Notes under the pieces: model-generated
What the model was told of the DNA's origin: nothing
The model's database searches: none
What the model saw: the letters and a program-made list of their open reading frames with translations, nothing else
NCBI GenBank assembly: GCA_028284665.1
Contig: JANQRG010000011.1
Span: 1 to 64,000 of the forward strand
Length of the DNA stretch: 64,000 bases
Source: Croceivirga sp.
GTDB taxonomy: Bacteria > Bacteroidota > Bacteroidia > Flavobacteriales > Flavobacteriaceae
Direction: 5' to 3'
Made by a program: the position numbers and the translations under genes
Part shown: positions 26,861-35,452 of the stretch, piece by piece
Layout of the letters: each line of letters starts with the position of its first letter
How positions within the stretch are numbered: position 1 is the stretch's first letter

Positions 26861-28324
26861 TCATGTCCCGCAAAAAGTCTGGTAACGTACGTCAAATCCT
26901 TCAGGTATTTGTTCAAATTGTAGTGCATCCGGATGAGTGTCATAAGGTTTCGAAAGTGTGCCCAGCAATTGATTAAAGGGTGCCAGGTTACCTTCAACAG
27001 CAGCTTCCAGAACATTTTCTACCCAATGGTTGCGAGGGATAACCTTAGGGTTTAGTGTATTCATTAGTGCTAAACTTTGTGCTTTGTGATCACCTCCTGG
27101 ATGTGTATTTTTCCATTTTTTCACCCAACCTTTAAATTCTTCTAACTCAAAAAGGGACCCTTCTGGTGCTTTATCTTGTTGTAAGGCCAAAAATACTTGC
27201 GTATAATCAGCCTTTTTGGTTTCCATTAACGAGAGCAGTTCATCTACCAAGTCTTTATCCTGGTCCTCGGGATGTAAAATACCAAGCTTACCAAACATCA
27301 TGGCGTACCACTTTTCGGTAAATCTATGCTGAAATCCTTCCAGAACTTCCTGTGCTAGATCAATGGCTTTTTTCTGGTTTTCCGAAATTATGGGCAACAA
27401 CGCACCGGCAAAGATCGCCAGGTTCCAATGCGCAACATTGGACTGGTTGCCAAAGGCGTAGCGGCCATTGGCATCAATTGAGCTAAAAACAGTCCTGGGG
27501 TTGTACGCATTCATGAAAGCACATGGGCCATAGTCAATGGTTTCGCCAGCTATGCTCATATTGTCAGTGTTCATAACCCCGTGGATAAACCCTACTCGCA
27601 GCCAATTAACAACCAGGTCTATCTGTTTATGCATAACAGCTTTTAACAATGCAAGGGCCGGATCGTCTGTATCTGTTAGTTCTGGATAATGCCTTTGTAG
27701 GGTATAGGTAGTAAGCGCTTGTAAATCTTCGATAGAACAAAAATTACGAGCATACTCAAAGGTGCCAACACGTATATGGCTATCTGCCGTTCGCGTTAGC
27801 ACAGCACCGTTGTGCGTCTCTTCGCGGAAAACCTGCTCTCCGGTTGAAACTACGGATAAGCTCCTGGTGGTGGGTACGCCCAAATGGTGCATGGCCTCAC
27901 TAATGAGGTATTCGCGCAGCATGGAATACAGGGTTGCCCGGCCATCACCACGCCGGGAATACGGTGTTTGCCCGGAACCCTTTAGTTGTACGTCGAATCT
28001 TTTGCCCGTAGGATCAAGCTGTTCCCCCAATAAAATGGCCCTACCATCGCCCAGCATGGTAAAGTAACCAAACTGATGCCCGGCATAGGCTTGTGCCAAA
28101 GGTTCGGCGCCATCAGGTATCCTGTTCCCAGAAAAATAGGCGACACTATTTTCCTTCTCATGATTTAAAAAACCGAGCCCCAAATCATTCGCCAGCCTTT
28201 CGTTAAAACATACTATTTCTGGTTTTGCTACCGGGACTGGCTGTTGAAGACTAAAAAAAACTGCCGGTAAGCTTGCGTAGGTATTTTCTAATTGCCAGTT
28301 GTGTTTCCTGATGTTTGTGGGCAT
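26861..28324 (-). CDS. selO: Protein adenylyltransferase SelO (YdiU)
   Basis: 487 residues from ATG 28324 (NIRKHNWQLENTYASLP); an upstream extension gives an unlikely hydrophobic leader. Family motifs: AQAYAGHQFGYFTMLGDGRA, VQLKGSGQTPYSRRGDGRATL, MLREYLISEAMHHLGVPTTR, FIHGVMNTDNMSIAGETIDYGPCAF. SelO is a pseudokinase-fold enzyme that transfers AMP to protein hydroxyl side chains in redox homeostasis. The protein ends in TFCGT, with Cys three residues from the end, the position occupied by selenocysteine in eukaryotic SelO. A good promoter lies about 165 bp upstream. Confidence 0.93.
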   Translation of the reverse strand: MPTNIRKHNWQLENTYASLPAVFFSLQQPVPVAKPEIVCFNERLANDLGLGFLNHEKENSVAYFSGNRIPDGAEPLAQAYAGHQFGYFTMLGDGRAILLGEQLDPTGKRFDVQLKGSGQTPYSRRGDGRATLYSMLREYLISEAMHHLGVPTTRSLSVVSTGEQVFREETHNGAVLTRTADSHIRVGTFEYARNFCSIEDLQALTTYTLQRHYPELTDTDDPALALLKAVMHKQIDLVVNWLRVGFIHGVMNTDNMSIAGETIDYGPCAFMNAYNPRTVFSSIDANGRYAFGNQSNVAHWNLAIFAGALLPIISENQKKAIDLAQEVLEGFQHRFTEKWYAMMFGKLGILHPEDQDKDLVDELLSLMETKKADYTQVFLALQQDKAPEGSLFELEEFKGWVKKWKNTHPGGDHKAQSLALMNTLNPKVIPRNHWVENVLEAAVEGNLAPFNQLLGTLSKPYDTHPDALQFEQIPEGFDVRYQTFCGT

Positions 28325-28487
28325 ATTTAATTCAAGTATTAATGCTACTATGATCCAGGGCTTCAGGTACAGATCCATAATACGACCAGTGGTTCAAGGC
28401 CGTTATTAAGAGTTTCTTTTCAGCGCATGGTAAACAGATAACATCAGCCTTCCTGTAGGCTTCCTTTTTCTGTCTTGTCTTTTGTAG

Positions 28488-28518
28488 CAAATTTACCGAA
28501 GTCGATGTCGTTTTGCAA
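28488..28518 (-). promoter_or_regulatory. Promoter for selO
   Basis: On the minus strand TTG (28518-28516) and TAAATTTG (28495-28488) are 20 bp apart, a full match to the Bacteroidetes -33/-7 consensus. The predicted leader is about 160 nt. Confidence 0.65.
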
Positions 28519-28648
28519 CCTGCTCCCTAACGGTTTGGCTAAAAAAATCGATCGGGTTTGTGCGGCTTGATTTTTCGGGTGAGATCTGATTTTGCTACGA
28601 AGATGAAGGCAAGATGATCACTAATCTTTGGCTTGGTATTCGAAAGAA

Positions 28649-29179
28649 TTATTTACTGTGTTTATCTTTCCATTCTTTTACGATTGCAGGTAATTCGTCA
28701 CCGTCTGCCACAAATAGTAAGGCAGCAGAGTTCATACAATACCGTAGTCCTGTTGGCTCCGGGCCATCATTAAATACATGCCCGAGATGTGAACCGCTTC
28801 CGCTATCAACGACTTCCGTGCGCACCATGCCGTGACTTCTGTCAACAATCTCTTTGACCGCATTTCTATCAATTGGCTTATAAAAGCTAGGCCATCCAGT
28901 GCCTGACGTATACTTATGTTCGGAGCTGAATAAGGGCTGGCCGGTAGCCGCTGAATAATAGGTTCCCTTTTGCTTGTTATCCCAGTATGCTCCGGAAAAA
29001 GCATACTCTGTACCCTGCTGGCGCAATATGTAAAATTGCTCATCCGAAAGTATCTTCTTCCATTCTTCATCTGTCTTTTGGATGGGGTACGGGTAAATTT
29101 CGTCTTTTGCGTCGGATTTTGTCTGACAAGCTGCAGTCATATACGTAAGACTAAGTAGTAGGATAAAAGATAACCTCAT
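28649..29179 (-). CDS. msrB: Peptide-methionine (R)-S-oxide reductase, lipoprotein
   Basis: 176 residues with a lipoprotein signal (SLTYMTAAC). MsrB core: EFAFSG-like [34 protein letters not shown], and the catalytic Cys148 in RYCMNSAAL. The two CxxC zinc pairs seen in many MsrB enzymes are absent ([14 protein letters not shown] replaces the first), so this is the zinc-free form. It repairs methionine-R-sulfoxide in envelope proteins. It is the last of a minus-strand run, separated from cysS by about 200 bp. Confidence 0.93.
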   Translation of the reverse strand: MRLSFILLLSLTYMTAACQTKSDAKDEIYPYPIQKTDEEWKKILSDEQFYILRQQGTEYAFSGAYWDNKQKGTYYSAATGQPLFSSEHKYTSGTGWPSFYKPIDRNAVKEIVDRSHGMVRTEVVDSGSGSHLGHVFNDGPEPTGLRYCMNSAALLFVADGDELPAIVKEWKDKHSK

Positions 29180-29376
29180 AGTTTTTCTTTTTCTTGAGAT
29201 ATATAGAAGGATAAGCCCTTTGTTTGGTAAAATTATGGATCAACTATCGAATTGTAGTTTAAGACCTATTCTTAGGTCGCTTTACTATGCGATACCTAAC
29301 ACGATCTTAATTCTTAGGTTGGCAACCGTTTCAAAAACTAAAATCAGTTCGAGAATGTCTAAAGGCTGTGTTTCCT

Positions 29377-30882
29377 TCAATTCCTTCTTAGGTTGGTCTC
29401 ATAGGTTGCACTTTCTTTGGTATCATTTACCTTTATCCCAATGGTGGCCAATCGATCCCTGATAAAATCCGAGAAAACAAAGTCTTTGTTGGCACGTGCT
29501 TTTTGCCTCACCTCGATTAGGATATCTATCACTTCGGGAAACAGCTCGTCCTGGAAGCTCTTCTTAGTTTCTTCATATATACCCAGCACATCATTAAGAA
29601 AGCTCCGATAGGTGTTTTGGAGGATGGCCAGTGTGTCCGTTGAGACGCGACCCGGGTCTTGCTTCAGCTTATAAGCGAACCGCAAAAGCTCAAAAAGACT
29701 GGCAATGGTCTCCGCTGTATTAAAATCATCATCCATGTTTTTGTAGCAACGTTCGCAGGTGTTCGCTATTTGTGCTGATAAGTCGTTGTCTACATCCTCC
29801 GACCCATTTGCCTGTAATCCATTGATAAGTTCCTGTCCTCTCAGCAGTTTGCCACAAGCTACTTCCGCTGCCTTGATCGCCTGGTTTGAAAAATCAATGG
29901 TGCTGCCATAATGCGCCTGTAATATTAGAAAACGGAGCGTCACAGGGCTATAGGCTTTTTCGAGCAATGGATGGTCTCCACTGAACATTTGACCAAGGGA
30001 TATAAAATTACCTTTTGATTTTGCCATTTTTTGCCCATCGAGCGTCACCATATTGTTATGCATCCAATAATGAACAGGTACTTGGCCAAAGGCTGCTTGG
30101 CACTGGGCTATCTCCGCTTCATGATGCGGGAATTTAAGATCCATACCTCCCCCATGGATATCGAATGGAAGTCCAAGATATTTAATGCTCATAGCTGAAC
30201 ATTCTATGTGCCATCCGGGGAAACCCATTCCCCAGGGAGATCGCCATTGCATAATGTGTCCGGCCTCTGCTTTTTTCCAGAGTGCAAAATCAGCGGGATG
30301 TTTTTTCTGCCCTTGTCCTTCCAGTACCCGACTTCCAGCCATTAGATCATCCAACACCCGACCTGAGAGCTGTCCGTAATGGTGCTTTTTCGCATAGTCC
30401 ACGACATCAAAATACACTGACCCCTCCCTTTCATAGGCAAAACCATTGGTCATGATTTGCTCGATCATATCAATCTGCTCAACGATATGTCCGGAAGCTG
30501 TAGGTTCTATGGATGGTGGCAATACATTGAGTCTAGCCATCATATCACGGTACAAATTGGTATAATGCTGAGCTACCTCCATGGGTTCGAGTTGCTCGAT
30601 ACGGGCTTTTTTTGCAATCTTATCCTCACCCTGTTCATTCAATTCATCTTCCAGATGGCCTACATCCGTAATATTACGGACATACCGCACCTGATACCCC
30701 AGGAATCTGAAATACCGGTTCACGATATCAAACGTGATCGCTGATCGTGCATGTCCCAAATGCGGCTCGCCATATACGGTAGGCCCGCAGACATACATCC
30801 CTACCTTTCCTTTCACATTAGGGACAAATGGTTCCTTTTCTCCTGAAAGCGAATTTTTTATGTAGACCGTTCTTTCGTTCAT
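29377..30882 (-). CDS. cysS: Cysteinyl-tRNA synthetase
   Basis: 501 residues from ATG 30882 (MNERTVYIKNSLSGEKEPF); the longer frame overlaps the upstream fur gene and is unlikely. Class I features: PHLGHAR (HIGH), KMAKSKGN (KMSKS). All four zinc ligands of the family are present: Cys in VCGPTVYG, Cys in HIECSAM, and His and Glu in FPHHEAEIAQ. It charges tRNA-Cys in the cytoplasm. The C-terminus carries a short extra tail after VNDTKES. It is 38 bp downstream of fur and likely in the same transcript. Confidence 0.97.
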   Translation of the reverse strand: MNERTVYIKNSLSGEKEPFVPNVKGKVGMYVCGPTVYGEPHLGHARSAITFDIVNRYFRFLGYQVRYVRNITDVGHLEDELNEQGEDKIAKKARIEQLEPMEVAQHYTNLYRDMMARLNVLPPSIEPTASGHIVEQIDMIEQIMTNGFAYEREGSVYFDVVDYAKKHHYGQLSGRVLDDLMAGSRVLEGQGQKKHPADFALWKKAEAGHIMQWRSPWGMGFPGWHIECSAMSIKYLGLPFDIHGGGMDLKFPHHEAEIAQCQAAFGQVPVHYWMHNNMVTLDGQKMAKSKGNFISLGQMFSGDHPLLEKAYSPVTLRFLILQAHYGSTIDFSNQAIKAAEVACGKLLRGQELINGLQANGSEDVDNDLSAQIANTCERCYKNMDDDFNTAETIASLFELLRFAYKLKQDPGRVSTDTLAILQNTYRSFLNDVLGIYEETKKSFQDELFPEVIDILIEVRQKARANKDFVFSDFIRDRLATIGIKVNDTKESATYETNLRRN

Positions 30883-30920
30883 GTTGACGAATACAAATGT
30901 TTTTATTCGTGTTTTTAGCT

Positions 30921-31337
30921 TTAGCAATCGGAGCATTCGAGACACTTTCCTTGCATCAGGAAATACATCTCTTCAATATTATATTTTTTGAGTCCTTCCA
31001 TATACTCATCTGGCAGGCAAGGCAAGCAGACTATTTTATCACATTCCCTACAGTGCAAATGAGGATGTATATTTTGCTTCTTGTGTTTTTCGTGATTTAA
31101 CATGTATAGACAAGTCCCCTGGTGATCAACCAATTTTATGACAAGGTCCATGGCTTCAAAGGTATGTAGCGTGCGGTACATTGTGGCGCGATCCATAGAA
31201 CCGGATAGTTGTTTTTCTATCTCGGATAAGGCAAAAGGTTTTGAGTTATCCATAAAAAGTTCCAGAATTGCTAAGCGCTTGGAGGTGATACGCTTGTTCT
31301 GGCTTTTTAAAATGGCTATAGCACTTTTCCTATTCAT
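30921..31337 (-). CDS. Fur-family transcriptional regulator (possibly Zur-like)
   Basis: 138 residues from ATG 31337, 11 bp after the folE stop. The winged-helix DNA-binding half reads RITSKRLAILELF, SEIEKQL, MDRATMYRTLHTFEAMDLV. The C-terminal half has the metal-binding PHLHCRECDKIVCLPC (two CxxC) and ends in CLECSDC, a second Cys cluster, in a pattern I associate with zinc-structured Fur-family members. The ligand (Zn, Fe, Mn or peroxide) cannot be read from sequence. It sits between folE and cysS, which encode zinc enzymes, and a His-rich lipoprotein lies upstream; this context favours a zinc role but does not prove it. Confidence 0.88.
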   Translation of the reverse strand: MNRKSAIAILKSQNKRITSKRLAILELFMDNSKPFALSEIEKQLSGSMDRATMYRTLHTFEAMDLVIKLVDHQGTCLYMLNHEKHKKQNIHPHLHCRECDKIVCLPCLPDEYMEGLKKYNIEEMYFLMQGKCLECSDC

Positions 31338-31348
31338 ATTAATGGCAT

Positions 31349-32017
31349 TCAAATAAGTTGGTAGAATTCGTTCCGTAAGTCTACGTCATTGAATCTGCCG
31401 CCGTATTCCAAGGTAGTGGTTCGGCTGGTTTTATCATTTACACCACGCGTGGACACACAAAGATGCTCGGCTTCTATTACTACAATTACATCCTCAGTTT
31501 GAAGCGCTTCTTTGAGCTCGTTGTATATTTGAAGGGTCATACGTTCTTGTACCTGTGGCCTTTTCCCATAGTATTCCACAATCCTATTGATTTTGGACAA
31601 ACCGATGACCATACCCGAAGAAATATAGGCTATATGTGCTTTTCCTATGATGGGTAGAAAATGATGTTCGCAGGCGGATGAAAACGTAATATCCTTCTCC
31701 ACCAACATTTTGTTGTACTGATATTTATTTTCAAAGACAGAAAGTGATGGCTTGTTTTTGGGATTTAGTCCCTGAAAAATCTCTTTTACATACATTTTAG
31801 CCACACGGTAAGGCGTTCCTCGAAGACTGTCATCGGTAAGGTCTAAACCCAGTTCTTCCATGATGCCGCCAAAGAGCTTTTCGATGTTTGCCATTTTTTC
31901 CTCATCAGATTTTACAAAGGCATCTTCCCTTATCGGGGTAGCCACGGAAGTCATAACATGGTTGTCTCCATTAAGGTCATATTGATTTCTCTCTATCAAT
32001 TTTTCATCTATTTTCAT
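31349..32017 (-). CDS. folE: GTP cyclohydrolase I (FolE)
   Basis: 222 residues. Zinc ligands of the type IA enzyme are present: Cys and His in SACEHHFLP, and Cys in EAEHLCVSTRG. Substrate motifs: GLSKINRIVEYY, RPQVQERMT. It makes dihydroneopterin triphosphate for folate or tetrahydrobiopterin. A perfect 25-bp palindrome lies 31 bp upstream of the start. The Fur-family gene follows at 11 bp, so folE-fur-cysS are probably co-transcribed and may be controlled at that palindrome. Confidence 0.96.
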   Translation of the reverse strand: MKIDEKLIERNQYDLNGDNHVMTSVATPIREDAFVKSDEEKMANIEKLFGGIMEELGLDLTDDSLRGTPYRVAKMYVKEIFQGLNPKNKPSLSVFENKYQYNKMLVEKDITFSSACEHHFLPIIGKAHIAYISSGMVIGLSKINRIVEYYGKRPQVQERMTLQIYNELKEALQTEDVIVVIEAEHLCVSTRGVNDKTSRTTTLEYGGRFNDVDLRNEFYQLI

Positions 32018-32047
32018 CTATATAAAATTTTTAAATCATTGAAATTT

Positions 32048-32072
32048 AATGTCTTAAAAATTTTAAGACATT
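32048..32072. promoter_or_regulatory. Perfect 25-bp palindrome upstream of folE, candidate operator
   Basis: Arms AATGTCTTAAAA and TTTTAAGACATT flank a single central A. It lies between hisI (stop at 32146) and folE (start at 32017). With no real loop and an AT-rich stem it is a poor terminator, so a protein-binding dyad overlapping the folE promoter is the better reading. The binding protein is unknown. Confidence 0.6.
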
Positions 32073-32145
32073 CAGTAATTCGCAAAAATTTTATTCATCT
32101 TGGCAGGTAAATTTCTCAATGAAAAAATTTATGCTCATTTCATAG

Positions 32146-32568
32146 CTATTGCAAATTTTTAACGAATTCAAGTGTATTGTTTTTTGTATCCACATTCCTG
32201 TAAAAGCAGGCTTTTCTGTGTTTCCCGTACTTGTCATAGGTATGGCACACACCATTGCCCTGTAGGGTAACCTGATATACAAAAGCATCCTGATCGCAGT
32301 CCACCAGAATATGATCTACTGTCAAAAAATCCCCGGAGGTTTCCCCCTTTACCCAAAGTGTGTTTCGGGAGGTGCTCCAAAAAGTAGCGAGACCGGTTTT
32401 TATCGTTTGACGCAATGCCTCTGCATTAATGGATGCCAGCATCAGAATTTGTCCGGAGTCTGTTTCTTGAACTGCCACTGGTAGCAAGCCACCACGTTTA
32501 TCAAACTGGGGCATCAACTCAATTCCTTCCTCCAATTCTACAACTTTATGGTTATCTTTTAGATTCAT
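32146..32568 (-). CDS. hisI: Phosphoribosyl-AMP cyclohydrolase, stand-alone HisI
   Basis: 140 residues, the cyclohydrolase domain only. Motifs: GQILMLASINAEAL, TFWSTSRNTLWVKGETSGD, then three zinc Cys in VDCDQDAF, GVCHTYD and KACFYR. The enzyme opens the purine ring of phosphoribosyl-AMP in histidine synthesis. Flavobacterial his operons usually encode the fused HisIE; a separate HisI outside a his operon suggests a paralogue, but whether another copy exists cannot be seen here. yidD ends 3 bp upstream, so it is in the dcd-yidD-hisI operon. Confidence 0.9.
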   Translation of the reverse strand: MNLKDNHKVVELEEGIELMPQFDKRGGLLPVAVQETDSGQILMLASINAEALRQTIKTGLATFWSTSRNTLWVKGETSGDFLTVDHILVDCDQDAFVYQVTLQGNGVCHTYDKYGKHRKACFYRNVDTKNNTLEFVKNLQ

Positions 32569-32571
32569 TTG

Positions 32572-32802
32572 TTATACTTTCTTTTTTGGAACTGGATCGT
32601 ATCCCTTCGTGCCCCAAGGATGGCATCGTAAAAGCCGCTTAGTTCCTAAAATAACACCTTTTGCTACCCCCCACTCATTAATAGCTTCAACCATGTACTG
32701 TGAGCAAGTAGGTTGATGCCGGCAACTGGGGGGCAATAGGGGAGAAATGGCCACTTGATAAAAGCGCACCACACCTATCGCGATATATTTTAGTATTTGC
32801 AT
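32572..32802 (-). CDS. yidD: Membrane protein insertion efficiency factor YidD
   Basis: 76 residues from ATG 32802. The signature is complete: [28 protein letters not shown] and [20 protein letters not shown], with three conserved Cys. YidD is an amphipathic inner-membrane protein assisting YidC-dependent insertion. Its ATG overlaps the dcd stop (TGATG). It is not next to rnpA/yidC here. Confidence 0.95.
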   Translation of the reverse strand: MQILKYIAIGVVRFYQVAISPLLPPSCRHQPTCSQYMVEAINEWGVAKGVILGTKRLLRCHPWGTKGYDPVPKKKV

Positions 32803-33323
32803 CAAAGCTTAAAATCCAGAAACAGTTTGCTCGGTTGAATATCCCTATTGTTTTGATATTTTCCCTGCCGATACGTTGTATAAGAACCATCTATGTGGTG
32901 GTAATATATCTGACAAATCTCTATAGCCGGATAAATGACCAATGGCTGTACCACAAAAATCTCCAGTGTCCAATACCCATTGAACCCCACATCACCAAAG
33001 CCAGCCGTTACATGCACGAACATCCCCAACCTGCCGATGCTGCTTCTCCCTTCTAGCATGGGAACCAGTTTGTCCGTACGCGTATGTTCCACGGTGCGAC
33101 CGAGATAGAGCCTACCCGGATCTAGTTGTAACCCTGTTGATGGAATAGTTAGTCGTGATGTCGCATTGTCAACTTTCATATCCAGTACCGGATTATCATA
33201 CACCAATAATTCATCATGAAGCCGAAGATTATAACTATTCGGATTGAGTTGATTGGGATCATAAGGATCTATCGCTATATCCCTGCCCATTCGCTCCGCT
33301 ATTTCCAAACCACTTAATATCAT
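32802..33323 (-). CDS. dcd: dCTP deaminase
   Basis: 173 residues. Motifs of the trimeric Dcd/Dut family: [58 protein letters not shown] with the catalytic Glu at its end. It deaminates dCTP to dUTP for thymidylate synthesis. It heads the tightly packed dcd-yidD-hisI operon; 92 bp separate it from the His-rich lipoprotein gene upstream. Confidence 0.93.
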   Translation of the reverse strand: MILSGLEIAERMGRDIAIDPYDPNQLNPNSYNLRLHDELLVYDNPVLDMKVDNATSRLTIPSTGLQLDPGRLYLGRTVEHTRTDKLVPMLEGRSSIGRLGMFVHVTAGFGDVGFNGYWTLEIFVVQPLVIYPAIEICQIYYHHIDGSYTTYRQGKYQNNRDIQPSKLFLDFKL

Positions 33324-33366
33324 ACTATAGTCGTATCAATATCCCCTCTGAAACCATCCTTTAATG

Positions 33367-33394
33367 CTTGTGGATAAGGAATACTATCCACAAG
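33367..33394. repeat. Inverted repeat with two DnaA-box-like arms
   Basis: CTTGTGGATA and TATCCACAAG flank an 8-nt spacer between the His-rich lipoprotein gene and dcd. One arm, continued by an A, is a perfect TTATCCACA DnaA-box match. As RNA it would fold into a 10-bp hairpin without a T-run. Confidence 0.5.
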
Positions 33395-33415
33395 ATGTCC
33401 TTGAGTAGCTTCGGT

Positions 33416-33850
33416 TTATTCCTTTATGGTGTTGATTTTTTCTGCTATTGCCTGTATTTCTTGCAATAGATGCTGCTGTACTTCCAGATGTTGTTTTGGC
33501 GTCAGATCTTGTTGCTCATCATGATGATGGTGGTGGTCGTGATCCGAATGGTCATGATCCGAATGGTCGTGATCGTGCTCAAAACCAGGTACTTCTACCA
33601 GTTGCTCATCCCATGCTTCAAGCGATTGGCTAATAGATTGTAAATCTTTTGTGTACGTGGCTACGAACAACGAATCCTTGTTGGCTTGTAGCTGAGTCAT
33701 TTGATCTTCCGTCATCTGACGAATTTTAACAGCTTCGGTATGAAGTTCAAATGCCTGTTGCAGGTCCTCATTTTTTTGTTTTGTATCACCACAAGCAGAT
33801 AATAGCGCTGTTATTCCAAGCATGAGCATAAGAAGTTGAGGGAGACGCAT
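33416..33850 (-). CDS. His-rich lipoprotein
   Basis: 144 residues from ATG 33850, giving a lipoprotein signal (LLMLMLGITALLSAC); a longer frame starts at 33871. The body is a helical Glu/Gln/Lys-rich protein (LQQAFELHTEAVKIRQMTEDQM) interrupted by a metal-binding loop of about 22 residues with 11 His in HDHDHSDHDH-type repeats, followed by another helix. His/Asp loops of this kind bind zinc, nickel or copper. It is likely exposed in the periplasm. A related site and a perfect 23-bp palindrome lie upstream. The exact role (buffering, delivery or sensing) is unknown. Confidence 0.8.
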   Translation of the reverse strand: MRLPQLLMLMLGITALLSACGDTKQKNEDLQQAFELHTEAVKIRQMTEDQMTQLQANKDSLFVATYTKDLQSISQSLEAWDEQLVEVPGFEHDHDHSDHDHSDHDHHHHHDEQQDLTPKQHLEVQQHLLQEIQAIAEKINTIKE

Positions 33851-34026
33851 TAGGCGTTTTCTTTGTATCATTTGATTTCGTATTAATTATTTTACCAGCA
33901 GTTAGGGAACTGGGAACCCTCAACGAAAGGAAATAGTGTTGTTTCGCAAGGGATTATGCAAAGTGTAGCACTAAGCTTACCCAAATTGTATGACTTTTTA
34001 TCTAAGAATATTTTCATATTCACTAA

Positions 34027-34041
34027 TGCAATGTTGTTGCA
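34027..34041. promoter_or_regulatory. Imperfect dyad related to the 34062 palindrome
   Basis: TGCAA-TGTTG-TTGCA shares the outer TGCAA/TTGCA half-sites with the perfect palindrome whose centre is 39 bp away, suggesting a second, weaker site for the same protein. Confidence 0.4.
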
Positions 34042-34061
34042 AATATAAGGGGGTATTCCAA

Positions 34062-34084
34062 TAAATGCAACAGTGTTGCATTTA
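34062..34084. promoter_or_regulatory. Perfect 23-bp palindrome, candidate operator
   Basis: Arms TAAATGCAACA and TGTTGCATTTA around a central G. The core TGCAACA-G-TGTTGCA has the 7-1-7 geometry typical of Fur-family boxes. It lies about 210 bp upstream of the His-rich lipoprotein start, with no gene between. Confidence 0.6.
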
Positions 34085-34369
34085 ATAAATCTATCTGTGC
34101 TATCGGTAAAAAGAGGGGCAAAATGGATTCATGTATAGGCATGAAACGAGGAAAGGTGAAGTAAATCTACATAGAGACCAACCATACACATATTTTAGTA
34201 ATAGGCATAGCCACAGGAACCACGCGCAAAAGTTAACCGTAAGATTTGCGGATGCTGTAAATGATGGGGCAAGCGCTGCTTGTCGATCCGGAGCTTCGTC
34301 TAACAAAGCTATCCAAATAGTATTCCATATGTTTTCGCAGAAATAGTTCGTTTAGTACAAATTCATGAT

Positions 34370-35452
34370 TCAGGAATTATTTTTCTGGATTTCCTTACGA
34401 TACTTTGCCGGTGAAATGCCCGTGGCTTTCTTAAAAACACTGTAATAGACCGATTTTGAATTGAAGCCGGAGTCCATACCAATGCCCCATGAGGTATAGT
34501 GATTTAGAGAGGGATCGGCCAACTTCATCTTAACTTCATCAATTCTGTACTTATTTACAAAGTCATTGAAATTACTGCTGAACTGGGAATTTATTATATT
34601 CGATAATTCCTTAGCGTTCAAACCAATTCCTTCCGACAATGATTCCAAGTTCAGTTTGTCGTCCAGATAAGGCTTATGCTTTCGAAAATACCTGAGAATC
34701 ATCTCTCTTTCACTTTGATTTTTTGTAGCAAACTCAGGGATACTTCTGGATCTACCTGATGAAATTCGTACCGTTTCAGAAATACTCAACCTATATGTGG
34801 ACAAAAAATAAAGGATGAAAGTGATACAAATAGCACCAAAATAGTATTCTTTGGTAGTCATCGATAGCTCATAAATTCCCCAGTTAATCAAAATGTATCC
34901 AGCCCAAATTATGGAATACAGACTAAACAAAATTAGTAGTGAAGTTACCCAGCTTCTAACCCAGGAATACCTACTGATTCTTATCAATTCCCTTAGCTGC
35001 ACCAGTTCTTTACTGGCAAAAAAGAAATAAGACATCCAGAAAAGAAAAACAAATAGTTCTAGCCAAGGAAGCAACAAGTTTAATTCATTAAAAAACTGTG
35101 TGCCATATCGGAAAAAATAAAGGAACAACAATAGAGAATTAATTATGAAAAAAGGAGTAAGATGTGCTAAAAAAGGCCAAAAGTTTACTTCCCTACCCTT
35201 AAATTTTCGGATATACCCCCAGAAAAACGGGCCAATGGCAAGAGGCATAAAAATGGCTGGAATTACGTTTGATTCAAAAATATCCCTGGCAATAAACAAT
35301 ATGCCGTAGATAACCAAACTAAGTAGTAGCAGACTAAACAGCACTGAGCATTGATTGTTCGGATAGCAAAATAAAAAATACACCCCAAGAAATAAACCTT
35401 GCAAGATGCCAAACCACATTAAAACATGGACAACGTTGAAATCTATTTCCAT
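34370..35452 (-). CDS. AraC-family regulator with membrane-embedded N-terminus
   Basis: 360 residues. The first 230 contain about seven membrane helices (MWFGILQGLFLGVYFLFCY, FSLLLLSLVIYGILFIA, LFVFLFWMSYFFF, YFGAICITFILYFL). The C-terminal 110 are an AraC HTH domain: LESLSEGIGLNAKELSNII and the second helix-turn-helix MDSGFNSKSVYYSVFKKATGISPAKYRK. This membrane-bound architecture is common in Flavobacteriaceae. The signal sensed is unknown. It is divergent from the amidohydrolase gene and could control it. Confidence 0.88.
   Translation of the reverse strand: MEIDFNVVHVLMWFGILQGLFLGVYFLFCYPNNQCSVLFSLLLLSLVIYGILFIARDIFESNVIPAIFMPLAIGPFFWGYIRKFKGREVNFWPFLAHLTPFFIINSLLLFLYFFRYGTQFFNELNLLLPWLELFVFLFWMSYFFFASKELVQLRELIRISRYSWVRSWVTSLLILFSLYSIIWAGYILINWGIYELSMTTKEYYFGAICITFILYFLSTYRLSISETVRISSGRSRSIPEFATKNQSEREMILRYFRKHKPYLDDKLNLESLSEGIGLNAKELSNIINSQFSSNFNDFVNKYRIDEVKMKLADPSLNHYTSWGIGMDSGFNSKSVYYSVFKKATGISPAKYRKEIQKNNS

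Larger units (their letters stand above)
33872..34369. other. Intergenic region with palindromic sites
   Basis: About 500 bp between the His-rich lipoprotein gene and the AraC-type gene. Short frames of 68-71 codons on both strands at 34100-34346 show no family resemblance and overlap each other. The visible content is the two dyads at 34027 and 34062. The size of the gap would fit loss of a former gene. Confidence 0.45.

Noticed and set aside
29180-29376. GACCTA-TTCT-TAGGTC and ACCTAA/TTAGGT inverted repeats between cysS and msrB
   Set aside because: Short stems without a T-run; could be a weak terminator or chance, so not called.
33367-33394. Replication origin
   Set aside because: Two DnaA-box-like arms alone, without dnaA, further boxes or an AT-rich unwinding element nearby, do not support an origin.
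34100-34346. Overlapping 68- and 71-codon frames on opposite strands
   Set aside because: Neither has recognisable motifs or a good ribosome-binding site, and they mirror each other.
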